Below, piece by piece: positions 1 through 5,968 of a stretch of 7,302 nt of DNA (positions are counted from its first letter, which is position 1; every line of letters starts with the position of its first letter). The DNA is from Minisyncoccota bacterium (lineage in GTDB: Bacteria > Patescibacteriota > Minisyncoccia > UBA6257 > HR35). The notes under the pieces are model-generated. The model ran no database searches. It saw only the letters and a list, made by a program, of their open reading frames with translations, and was not told the origin of the DNA. Location: the NCBI GenBank assembly GCA_028276075.1, contig JAPYXA010000023.1, forward strand, positions 1 to 7,302, in the 5' to 3' direction. The translations under genes were made by a program, and so were the position numbers.

Positions 1-195
1 CTTTTCCCTGTTTTCCACTTCGCCCGTATAGTCTATTCCTTGCTTTAAAGCTTCCACCCTCTTTGAATTCTTGTCAAAGCCAACCACCTTAAAGTGCTCC
101 GCAAGGCTAACCGCCAAAGGCAAACCCACATACCCAAGCCCCACAACGCAGATTTTTTCTTTGCCGGCTTTCAATCCTTCAAGGAGGGTATTCAT
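1..195 (-). CDS. Nucleotide-sugar dehydrogenase, N-terminal part (runs off the window)
   Basis: These are the first 65 codons of an enzyme of the UDP-glucose/GDP-mannose dehydrogenase family, which oxidises C6 of a nucleotide sugar with NAD+ to give a uronic acid. The N-terminus carries the Rossmann dinucleotide-binding motif VVGLGYVGLPLAV at about residues 17-29, followed by VVGFD, whose Asp ends the second beta strand. The pattern that follows (KRVEALKQGIDYTGEV) resembles the TviB/WbpO/WecC branch acting on UDP-N-acetylhexosamines rather than UDP-glucose dehydrogenase; this is inferred from memory of the families. The start is well supported: ATG at 193-195 follows a strong Shine-Dalgarno site with 6 nt spacing. 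The ATG overlaps the stop of the glycosyltransferase remnant as ATGA, so the gene was translationally coupled to it. The catalytic Cys and the C-terminal domains lie outside the window. The exact substrate cannot be told from this fragment. Confidence 0.9.
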   Translation of the reverse strand, partial: MNTLLEGLKAGKEKICVVGLGYVGLPLAVSLAEHFKVVGFDKNSKRVEALKQGIDYTGEVENREK

Positions 196-374
196 TTCAA
201 GACCTCCTTCCATTCTTCAACTATCTTTTCAATCCTAAAATCCTCAGCCCTTTGCTTAGCTTTTTCTGAATAGTTTTTTCGCAAGCTTTTACCTTCAAGT
301 AGTTTATCTACGGTTTCAACCCACATTATTTCCATGTTCATTACGCTATTCCACATCTTCTTTTGCATACTCAC
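192..374 (-). pseudogene. C-terminal remnant of a GT4-type glycosyltransferase
   Basis: This frame encodes at most 60 residues (GTG at 374), or 49 from the ATG at 339-341, which sits 4 nt after the manC stop. From about base 320 downwards the translation (VETVDKLLEGKSLRKN, then YSEKAKQRAEDF and IEKIVEEWKEVLK) is typical of the last 40 residues of GT4 glycosyltransferases, where a final amphipathic helix packs back onto the N-terminal domain. A complete GT4 enzyme has about 350-400 residues, so the catalytic body is missing. The first 10-18 residues, which overlap the end of manC, look like noise. I infer a deletion that joined the 3' end of manC to the tail of a glycosyltransferase gene. The stop overlaps the next start as ATGA, the normal spacing for an operon. 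It could be translated as a small protein but should have no transferase activity. Confidence 0.7.
202..209 (-). promoter_or_regulatory. Strong Shine-Dalgarno site of the nucleotide-sugar dehydrogenase
   Basis: On the minus strand the sequence reads AAGGAGGT, a near-perfect match to the anti-Shine-Dalgarno sequence, 6 nt before the ATG at 193-195. It lies inside the 3' end of the upstream glycosyltransferase remnant. It fixes the dehydrogenase start and lets the gene be translated even though the upstream reading frame is only a remnant. Confidence 0.8.
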
Positions 375-1704
375 TGTTCTGAACCTCTATTATCTCAAGA
401 GGGATTTTATCTGGGTTTTCAAGTCTATGCGGAGTTGATTCGGGTATATAAACGGACTCGTTTTCGTGAATATACATTACCTTATTCCCGATTGTTGCCT
501 TGGCGGTTCCTTTTACCACTATCCAGTGCTTACTCCAATGATGATGTATCTGAAGGTCTATACTCGCACCCGGTTTAACAACTATTCTCTTTATCTTGTA
601 TCCCGGATGGTCTTCAAGAATAGTACACTCACCCCAAGGGCGATAAGTCGTTCTATGTTCAAAAACCTCAATTCGCTTCTCCCTTTTGAGCTCCTCTACT
701 ACATGCTTAACCTTTTGGGCTGAGCCCCTTTTCGCAATAAGAACAGCATCATCTGTCTCCACTATAATAAGATCTTTCAAATCAACTGTTGCTATGAGCC
801 TTTTATTCCCTATTACCAAACAACCTTCTATGTCTTTGGCTAAAACATTTCCGAAAATAACGTTTGACTTTTCATCTTTGTCTAAAGCATCATAAAGGCT
901 ATCCCAAGAACCTATGTCACTCCAATATATGTCCATCGGAATGGCAACAACTTTTTTTGACTTTTCCATAACTGCGTAATCTATTGAAATGTCTGGCATC
1001 TTTTGAAAGTTTGCTATCATATCATCTAGAGGCTGATTAAATAGTTGATAGATTTCTGGAGCATAAAGCTTTAGTTCTTCTATCATAGTTGCTATGGTAA
1101 AGACAAACATTCCCGAATTCCAAAAGTAGTTTCCTTCGCTTAAGAATCTTTTTGCAGTTTCAAGGTTTGGTTTTTCAGTGAATCTTTCAACAAGATAATA
1201 ACCTCCTAGGTCTTTACCACTGATTTTAATATAGCCATAACCTGTTTCTGGATACAGCGGCTTGATCCCAAAAGCTACAATATAGCCTTGCCTTGCCACT
1301 TTTTCAGCCAATTTCACATATTCAACAAATTTTTCTACAGGTTTTATAATGTGGTCCGAAGGGCAAACGAATAAAACTTCCTCTGGAGAAATCCTAAGCC
1401 TTTCTAAACAGTATTTCATTCCAAAGGCAATTGCAGGTGCAGTATTTCTCCTTGCTGGCTCAAGTAAAATGTTATCAGCAAGGTCCTTAGAAATTTCATT
1501 AATCTCCGAAAGGACATGAAATTTATACTGTTCATTGGTAAGCAATAGAATATCCTTGGGAGAAAGGATATTTAAAAGCCTCTCCAGTGTTTGCTGAAGT
1601 AAAGACTTTTTACCACCTAATTTTAAAAACTGCTTAGGATAAGCTTCTCTTGATGCTGGCCAAAGCCTTGCTCCAGAGCCACCGGCAAGAATTAGGACTT
1701 TCAT
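346..1704 (-). CDS. manC: Bifunctional mannose-1-phosphate guanylyltransferase / mannose-6-phosphate isomerase (type II)
   Basis: This 452-residue protein makes GDP-mannose, the precursor of mannose, rhamnose and fucose units in surface glycans. The N-terminal nucleotidyltransferase domain shows LAGGSGARLWPASR (6-19) with PKQFL (23-27), EPARRNTAPA (82-91), CPSDHII (114-120), FTEKP (175-179), YFWNSGMFVF (193-202) and SDIGSWDSL (262-270). The C-terminal cupin/isomerase domain (about 350-441) has YRPWG, LQIHHHWSKHW (384-394), YIPESTPHRLENP (419-431) and IEVQ (439-442). Two oddities stand out. The usual HHHRxEHW reads HHHWSKHW, so the Glu expected as a metal ligand is Lys392. The C-terminus stops soon after IEVQ, without the usual tail resembling GEDDIVRFEDxYGR, which suggests a deletion scar at the 3' end. 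A stop two codons upstream fixes the ATG at 1702-1704. No good Shine-Dalgarno lies at the normal distance. A strong promoter lies 40 nt upstream. Guanylyltransferase activity is likely; isomerase activity is doubtful. Confidence 0.95.
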   Translation of the reverse strand: MKVLILAGGSGARLWPASREAYPKQFLKLGGKKSLLQQTLERLLNILSPKDILLLTNEQYKFHVLSEINEISKDLADNILLEPARRNTAPAIAFGMKYCLERLRISPEEVLFVCPSDHIIKPVEKFVEYVKLAEKVARQGYIVAFGIKPLYPETGYGYIKISGKDLGGYYLVERFTEKPNLETAKRFLSEGNYFWNSGMFVFTIATMIEELKLYAPEIYQLFNQPLDDMIANFQKMPDISIDYAVMEKSKKVVAIPMDIYWSDIGSWDSLYDALDKDEKSNVIFGNVLAKDIEGCLVIGNKRLIATVDLKDLIIVETDDAVLIAKRGSAQKVKHVVEELKREKRIEVFEHRTTYRPWGECTILEDHPGYKIKRIVVKPGASIDLQIHHHWSKHWIVVKGTAKATIGNKVMYIHENESVYIPESTPHRLENPDKIPLEIIEVQNSEYAKEDVE

Positions 1705-1743
1705 TATTTTCTATCAAATCAAAACGCCACCTTAGGTTTAAGA

Positions 1744-1772
1744 ATTATAAGCAGAAAAAATAAAGTTTGCAA
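1744..1772 (-). promoter_or_regulatory. Sigma70-type promoter for manC
   Basis: On the minus strand there is a -35 box TTGCAA (1767-1772), a 17-bp spacer and a perfect -10 box TATAAT (1744-1749). A start point about 7 nt after the -10 box would give a leader of roughly 33 nt before the manC ATG at 1704. The promoter lies just outside the IS relic, with about 20 bp between the -35 box and the inverted repeat, so manC and the genes after it can be transcribed independently of the glycosyltransferase block upstream. The match is close to consensus, but no experimental start is known. Confidence 0.7.
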
Positions 1773-1793
1773 CATCTAATTTATTCGGAGGAA

Positions 1794-1806
1794 GATGTCA
1801 ACTTTT
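1794..1806 (+). repeat. Left terminal inverted repeat of the IS relic
   Basis: The sequence GATGTCAACTTTT is an exact reverse-complement match to bases 2046-2058. It marks the left boundary of the relic; the outer edge could be 1791 if the one-mismatch extension GAA/GAG is part of the repeat. Confidence 0.8.
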
Positions 1807-1817
1807 GGCATTCATAG

Positions 1818-2054
1818 GCCGGGCTGGTTGATGGCTAGGACATTTGGTATATGAGTGCAGTTAAAGAGTTTGCAATGGAATGGCTACATGAGACTTTTGG
1901 GAAGAGGAATGTGGTAGAGAGGTGGTTTCTCTACATCAAGCACAGAATAAAGAGGTTCTACAAGAGGTTTCCTTGGAATGCTAAGTATGAAACCGTCTAT
2001 AGATGGTTAGCCTCCTTTATCGTCATTTATACGATCATGAACCTGAAAAGTTGA
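1818..2054 (+). pseudogene. DDE transposase, C-terminal fragment (IS6/IS240-like)
   Basis: An open frame from the ATG at 1851 gives 67 residues. HETFGKRNVVERWF followed by YIKHRIKRFYKRFP matches the last part of a DDE transposase: the Glu of VVERWF is the third catalytic acid, with a Lys seven residues later as in IS6-type enzymes. The same frame continues upstream through two TAG stops (1815-1817 and 1836-1838). There it still reads VDG (1827-1835) and then DIWYMSAVKEFAMEW, similar to the VDGGPWY-type motif around the second catalytic Asp. I infer that these stops are decay mutations in what was once continuous coding sequence. The first catalytic Asp and the DNA-binding N-terminus are absent, so the protein cannot be active. 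The call as a transposase is firm; the family is less so. Confidence 0.8.
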
Positions 2055-2058
2055 CATC
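2046..2058 (-). repeat. Right terminal inverted repeat of the IS relic
   Basis: Read on the minus strand this is GATGTCAACTTTT, identical to the left end. The transposase stop TGA (2052-2054) lies inside it, as is common in compact insertion sequences. Confidence 0.8.
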
Positions 2059-2059
2059 C

Positions 2060-2179
2060 TCACTCAACAGCTTCTTTAGAGGTAAGCCAAAATATATTTC
2101 CATTTATCACTCTCAATATAGGTGTAGTCCTCACAACATCACCTAATGCGCTTGTTTTACAAATCAGAATATTACTCAG
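2060..2179 (-). pseudogene. GT9 (heptosyltransferase-type) glycosyltransferase, N-terminal fragment cut off by the IS relic
   Basis: Reading from CTG at 2177-2179, this frame encodes 39 residues that begin LSNILICKTSALGDVV and continue RTTPILRVI, then IFWLTSKEAVE, before meeting a stop at the edge of the IS relic. The pattern ILxxKxxALGDVxRTTPxLR followed by a WLT strand is the N-terminal beta-alpha-beta unit of GT9 enzymes (ADP-heptose:LPS heptosyltransferase family), which usually have about 320-370 residues. A strong Shine-Dalgarno AAGGAGG lies 8 nt before the CTG, inside the end of the upstream glycosyltransferase, with an 8-nt gene overlap. CTG may be a true rare start or a decayed ATG; ATT at 2168-2170 is another possibility. 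No remaining GT9 sequence is recognisable beyond the relic, so the rest was deleted. The fragment has no acceptor or donor site and cannot be functional. Confidence 0.75.
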
Positions 2180-3332
2180 CCTTATAACCTCCTTCTTGTG
2201 TATAACTTTTATATAGCTCAGTTGCCTTTTTCATTATACTATTCCATTTATATAATTCTCCTATCTCTTTTGCTTTTTGAGCCATTTCCATAACCAACCA
2301 TCTATTTTGATAAAGAACTTTTATCTTCTCGGCTAAAGTCAAATGATCATCTACATCAATCAGAAAACCATTTACACCATCTTTGATATATTCACTAAAA
2401 GAACCTACATTGGTTGCTATTATAGGCACACCATACGCTAAAGCTACGCTGATTATCCCAGACTGTGTCGCATTTTTGTAGGGAGCAACTAAAACATCAC
2501 AATTTTCAATCAACTGACATAGTTCTTCATTGGAAATCCAATAGTTTTTAAAAATAATGCTAAGCTCATTAATTTTATTTTCTAAATCTTTATCAATTTT
2601 CCCTCTTCCAGCAATGGTTAATTTAATTTTCAGATGCTCTTTCTTTAAAATCTCATAAGCTCTTATCAGTGTATCTATTCCTTTGTAGTTTTCTAGCCTT
2701 CCGAAGAATAAAACATCTAAACTTTCTTTATTTGGATTGATTTTTTTCTCAAATTTAGGACAAAGGTTGCTATAAATTCCCAAAGGTAAAACTTCAATTG
2801 TTTTATTTGAAACATACTTTTTTATACTTTCTTTCATGAAATTACTGTAAGTCAAAATCAAGTCAGCTTTTTTTACAAAAATTTTTTCAAAAAAGTTCAT
2901 CAAAAAGACAGGTTCTTCTTTAGGTTCGAAGGGATTGTCATGTACTCCATAAAAAATTTTGTATTTAAAAATGGGACGAAGTAGATAAACAAAAATACAC
3001 CATATATGAAAGTGAGTTATATTGACAATATCAGGTTTAATTTTTCTTAGAACTTGAATTACCCTTATCCACCTAAAAAGCAAGAGAGTGTTCACTAAAA
3101 AACTAAGATAGTTTGAAGCAAAGGTCTTTATTTTAATAACTTTTCTGTAATCTGAATCCGTAAATTTATCGCTAAGCTCATTCCCCTCAGAAATCAAAAT
3201 ATAGTGAAAGAATTTGTTTTCCATCAAAGCATTTGACATTTCTAAAGAATCAATCGCTCCACCGCCAAATTTTTGTAAAGATAATAGTAGAATTTTAGGC
3301 GAGGTCACTCTTATAAGTTCTGTTGAATTCAT
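2172..3332 (-). CDS. GT4-family glycosyltransferase (first of two next to the IS relic)
   Basis: This 386-residue protein has the two-domain GT-B layout. The N-terminal domain starts with ILLLSLQKFGGGA (14-26), a glycine-rich loop near the acceptor site. The C-terminal domain begins near LFFGRLENYKGID (208-220) and includes VAPYKNATQSGIISVALAYG (282-301), then VPIIATNVGSFSEYI and NGFLID. The usual GT4 E-x7-E pair reads as Q/S and A, i.e. the acidic pair is missing; the ATQSG...LAYG variant occurs in other GT4 branches, so this need not mean inactivity. There is no signal peptide; the enzyme should act at the cytoplasmic membrane, adding a sugar to the lipid-linked repeat unit. ATG at 3330-3332 has AGGAG 8 nt upstream (3341-3345). 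The gene follows the next glycosyltransferase with a 79-nt gap and overlaps the GT9 fragment by 8 nt. Donor and acceptor sugars are unknown. Confidence 0.9.
   Translation of the reverse strand: MNSTELIRVTSPKILLLSLQKFGGGAIDSLEMSNALMENKFFHYILISEGNELSDKFTDSDYRKVIKIKTFASNYLSFLVNTLLLFRWIRVIQVLRKIKPDIVNITHFHIWCIFVYLLRPIFKYKIFYGVHDNPFEPKEEPVFLMNFFEKIFVKKADLILTYSNFMKESIKKYVSNKTIEVLPLGIYSNLCPKFEKKINPNKESLDVLFFGRLENYKGIDTLIRAYEILKKEHLKIKLTIAGRGKIDKDLENKINELSIIFKNYWISNEELCQLIENCDVLVAPYKNATQSGIISVALAYGVPIIATNVGSFSEYIKDGVNGFLIDVDDHLTLAEKIKVLYQNRWLVMEMAQKAKEIGELYKWNSIMKKATELYKSYTQEGGYKAE
2188..2194 (-). promoter_or_regulatory. Shine-Dalgarno site of the truncated GT9 gene
   Basis: On the minus strand the sequence reads AAGGAGG, eight bases before CTG at 2177-2179. 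No ATG, GTG or TTG lies in the GT9 frame at a suitable distance, so this site is the main reason for placing the start at CTG. Confidence 0.6.
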
Positions 3333-3353
3333 ATTCGTTTCTCCTATCCTTCG

Positions 3354-3359
3354 ATTATA
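3354..3359 (-). promoter_or_regulatory. Candidate -10 box before the GT gene at 3332
   Basis: The 79-nt gap between the two GT4 genes is the longest gap between intact genes within the glycosyltransferase block. On the minus strand it holds a perfect TATAAT at 3354-3359, which would start RNA about 14 nt before the ATG. The region at the -35 position (TATTTT at 17-bp spacing) is a poor match. In such AT-rich DNA a chance TATAAT is easy to find, so this is only a weak candidate for an internal promoter. Confidence 0.3.
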
Positions 3360-3411
3360 GTATGCTTGTATTCATTAAAATAACTAAAGCTTCTAAAAGT
3401 TTTTCTTTTAT

Positions 3412-4527
3412 TCATTTTTCAAAAACCTCCAAATATTTTTCTGCAACTTGTCTAATATCTAATTTTAATACATCTTGCTTTAATTTGCTACCAAGTTCTT
3501 CCCTAAAACTTTTACTCTCAACTAACTGCCTCGCATAGCTCACGAACTCTTCCTCGCTATTTGCTACTAAAATATTATTTCCAAACTCTTCAATATAAAT
3601 CTCTTTAAAAATTACAACAGGCAAACCAACTGCCATTGCTTCTAAAACTACTATTCCGAATCCCTCTTTCAATGATGGATAAAGAAAGATATCGCTTGCT
3701 TTCAAATAATAAGGAATTTCATCTGAAGGAATAAAACCTAAAAGCCTTACTCTATCTTCCAACTTTTCCTTTTCTATTTCTTTTTTTAAGTTTTCATATT
3801 CATCACCATCGCCAACAATCAAAATATAAAAATCATCTCTTTTTATTTCTTTTGCCACTTTTATTAAAAATTTTTGATTTTTAAAAGGAGTCAGCCTTCC
3901 TACGCAAATTCCTAAAATACCATCTGGCAAATTCAGTTTTTTTCTCAGTTCTTCTTTAGATTCTTTGATTTCAAATCTTTTTGTATCAATTCCGTTTGGA
4001 ATAGTTAAAATTTTTTCTTTTATTTCTGGAAAGACACTTTTTAAAGAATCAGTGGTTGCAGAAGAAACAGCAATTATTTTTTCATACTTTCTTAAAAACC
4101 AAAGATAAATGTTTCTTATTAAGAAATTCTCTTTTTGCTTTTGGGAATGATGCACATAAAAAAGTTTAGGTTTTACTTTTAGGAATAAAACCGATAAAGG
4201 AACTAAAAACACAGCTGGAAAACCATTTGAAAGTAGGATATTTGGCTTTTCTTTTTGGATTAATTTTCTCAATTTAAAAATTTTAGGGAGTAGCTTAAAA
4301 AATAAAAACAAATATTCCTTTCTTGTCGGCGTTTGCTTAAATTCTATATCGGTTAAATTGAAATATTTAATATTTTCTTGATTTAAAAATTTTTCAAATT
4401 CTGAAGATCCATTCAAACAAACAATTACATATTCTATTCCTTTTTCCAAAAGAACTTTTCCCTGATCCAAAAGTAACCTTTCTCCTCCTCCAAATTTTAC
4501 CGGTGAGAGAATAGATAGAATTTTCAT
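3412..4527 (-). CDS. GT4-family glycosyltransferase (second of two)
   Basis: This 371-residue retaining-type GT-B glycosyltransferase is complete. The N-terminal domain has MKILSILSPVKFGGGERLL (1-19), where GGGE forms the first loop of the acceptor domain. The C-terminal Rossmann domain starts around GICVGRLTPFKNQ (206-218), with LIVGDGDEYENL and the full E-x7-E motif in EGFGIVVLEAMAVGLPVV (288-305; Glu288 and Glu296), which binds the nucleotide-sugar donor. Hydrophobic stretches around 72-85 and 104-117 may help membrane association but do not look like true membrane spans. Its ATG overlaps the stop of the HAD-UbiA gene as ATGA (4524-4527), a coupled start; the nearest purine run (AAAGGA) is about 12 nt away. 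The likely job is a glycosidic step in building the lipid-linked oligosaccharide. The sugar cannot be predicted. Confidence 0.92.
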   Translation of the reverse strand: MKILSILSPVKFGGGERLLLDQGKVLLEKGIEYVIVCLNGSSEFEKFLNQENIKYFNLTDIEFKQTPTRKEYLFLFFKLLPKIFKLRKLIQKEKPNILLSNGFPAVFLVPLSVLFLKVKPKLFYVHHSQKQKENFLIRNIYLWFLRKYEKIIAVSSATTDSLKSVFPEIKEKILTIPNGIDTKRFEIKESKEELRKKLNLPDGILGICVGRLTPFKNQKFLIKVAKEIKRDDFYILIVGDGDEYENLKKEIEKEKLEDRVRLLGFIPSDEIPYYLKASDIFLYPSLKEGFGIVVLEAMAVGLPVVIFKEIYIEEFGNNILVANSEEEFVSYARQLVESKSFREELGSKLKQDVLKLDIRQVAEKYLEVFEK

Positions 4528-5963
4528 GTTTTTTTAAATTCCTTTTTCAGTTGTATCAAGCTAAATTTCAGCAGATAAAGAAAATCAAACACACATAATA
4601 AAAAGCTTAATAATAGAATTTTAGAATTTATCAAATCAGGTTTTAAATAATTAAATGCAATTAATAAGAATAAAAGCAAAATTTTAGGCAAAGATATCAA
4701 AATTATTTTTAAGTTAGGTTTGACTATAAATTTTTCAAATACAGAAATAAAGTGCCATATAAAGTTAAATAATCCAATTGGAACCAAATAACTTGGATGT
4801 GGATTAAAAACTAAAGGCGGTAGAACTAAATGCGATGATGCTAGAAAAGGATAAAGGAATTTTCTAGTTTGCTGTTTCAGGTTATTAACTATTAAAAAAA
4901 TAACTAAAATTAAAAAGTTTGAAATAAGAAACAAATAAGGAACGTAGGAAGCCAAATAAATTAACGAAATGGAGATAAAAAGAAAAGAAAGAAGCCTTAT
5001 AAGTATAGCCATATTCTTCTTTTTACAAAAAAGGCTATTAGGATCTATTCTAATAGATGGTTTCTCTTCTTTTTTTACAGAAACACAGTCGTTTAATATG
5101 TATCCTATCTCATATAATGCAGTATATCCTAAAAAAGCAAGTAAAAGAACTAGAATATTTTTAATTGAAAATGATGAAACTAATACACCGAATATAAAAG
5201 GGAAAAATAAATGATAATATATATTCCCAATTAAATTGGTAGGGAACCTGACTATAAAATAGTAAAGCGTTGGAACAAATAAATAATTATAGCGTTTAAA
5301 AACTGGAATTTTATAAATAACAGGAATATTATGCAAAGCCCAGAATTTAGCCTCTCTGCTATATTTGACAATACCGAAAGAATTGCCAATAGCTTTTGCC
5401 AGATCAATATCCGACAAATTGTCAGTATAGAAAAAAGAATTATGAAAATCTATATCTCCTATCTGAGGGAAAATTTCATCCTGTAAAAATTCAAGCTTTT
5501 TTCCATCTGATTTCTTTATTAACTTTCCAGTGCATATATTGTCGCTATATTCTATCACAGAACCTATGTAAAAATTAAATCCTAAATTTTTTGATATCGC
5601 TTCTACTACGACATCAAATCCTGACGACGCTAAAATTAATATAAAGTCTTTTTTTTCTTTAAATTTACTAACCTCTTCATACAAGTATTTATTTAAGAAA
5701 TTCTTAATAATGTAGATAGAGAACTCTTCAGCGTACTGTTTAAGAACATCTTTCTTAAATCCTTTTAAAAATTTTAAATAAATTTCCCTATCAGTTTTAG
5801 ATGGAAAGAAGAAAACTAAAAAAGGAAGTAGTAATTTTGTAAAGTATAGAAAAAATAATTTTAAAAATCGTTTCTCTTGTTTTAAAACATATTTAACAAA
5901 TTCGAAAGAGGTATTTACTTCTACAAGACAATGATCCAAATCAAAAATTGCTACCTTTTTCAT
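4524..5963 (-). CDS. HAD-family phosphatase domain fused to a UbiA-like membrane domain
   Basis: The protein has 479 residues. Residues 1-215 form a HAD-IB-type phosphatase: motif I FDLDHCL (7-13; Asp8 and Asp10), motif II ASSG (112-115), motif III Lys in GKK (154-156) and motif IV TDNLSDIDL (180-188; Asp181 and Asp185). All catalytic positions are present. A hydrophobic insert at 33-54 may dip into the membrane. Residues about 245-470 hold seven or eight likely membrane spans. Their layout recalls UbiA-type transferases, including polyprenyl-phosphate phosphoribosyltransferases: YILND (288-292) sits where the first Asp-rich motif (NDxxDxxxD) belongs. Here it reads NDCVSVKKE, and the second Asp-rich motif near 362-375 (KQQTRKFLYPFLAS) has no Asp. 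HAD-UbiA fusions are known in bacteria; this one looks catalytically altered in the membrane half. It likely works on a lipid-linked sugar. It starts 5 nt after the methyltransferase stop and shares ATGA with the next gene. Confidence 0.75.
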   Translation of the reverse strand: MKKVAIFDLDHCLVEVNTSFEFVKYVLKQEKRFLKLFFLYFTKLLLPFLVFFFPSKTDREIYLKFLKGFKKDVLKQYAEEFSIYIIKNFLNKYLYEEVSKFKEKKDFILILASSGFDVVVEAISKNLGFNFYIGSVIEYSDNICTGKLIKKSDGKKLEFLQDEIFPQIGDIDFHNSFFYTDNLSDIDLAKAIGNSFGIVKYSREAKFWALHNIPVIYKIPVFKRYNYLFVPTLYYFIVRFPTNLIGNIYYHLFFPFIFGVLVSSFSIKNILVLLLAFLGYTALYEIGYILNDCVSVKKEEKPSIRIDPNSLFCKKKNMAILIRLLSFLFISISLIYLASYVPYLFLISNFLILVIFLIVNNLKQQTRKFLYPFLASSHLVLPPLVFNPHPSYLVPIGLFNFIWHFISVFEKFIVKPNLKIILISLPKILLLFLLIAFNYLKPDLINSKILLLSFLLCVFDFLYLLKFSLIQLKKEFKKT

Positions 5964-5968
5964 TTTAT

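Larger units (their letters stand above)
1794..2058 (+). mobile_element. Internally deleted insertion sequence, about 265 bp, with both terminal inverted repeats
   Basis: The element is bounded by a perfect 13-bp inverted repeat, GATGTCAACTTTT at 1794-1806 and its complement at 2046-2058. The match extends outward by three more positions with one mismatch (1791-1793 against 2059-2061). Between the ends lies the 3' part of a DDE transposase whose stop codon falls within the right repeat. A complete element would be about 700-1000 bp, so most of the left half is gone. I see no matching direct repeat of 8 bp or similar at the two flanks, which argues for an adjacent deletion or for age. The element lies antisense to the polysaccharide operon and has cut off a GT9 gene on its right side. 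The transposase resembles IS6/IS240-like families; the exact family is not certain. Confidence 0.75.

Noticed and set aside
363..723. Plus-strand open frames across manC
   Set aside because: They are antisense to a well-supported gene, show no family motif and have Leu/Ser-rich shadow composition.
1743..1790. Minus-strand frame after the IS left end (PNKLDVANFIFSAYNS, then stop) as the possible C-terminus of the GT9 gene
   Set aside because: It does not resemble GT9 C-termini and coincides with the manC promoter. Sixteen open codons are expected by chance.
1814..1836. Imperfect inverted repeat TAGGCC...GGCTA as a terminator
   Set aside because: The stem is only about five pairs with a bulge, and no T-run follows on either strand.
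1795..1854. Short plus-strand frame from ATG at 1795 behind GGAGGA, 19 codons, ending where the transposase ATG begins
   Set aside because: It lies within the IS left end; the spacing to the purine run is too short and the peptide resembles nothing known. The in-frame homology to the transposase runs in a different frame.
3366..3400. AAGCTT-centred imperfect palindrome in the gap between the GT genes as a terminator or operator
   Set aside because: Pairing breaks after a few bases and the region is so AT-rich that such matches are expected by chance.
4969..5578. Plus-strand open frames opposite the HAD-UbiA gene
   Set aside because: They are antisense to a gene with clear HAD motifs and carry no ribosome site or recognisable domain.
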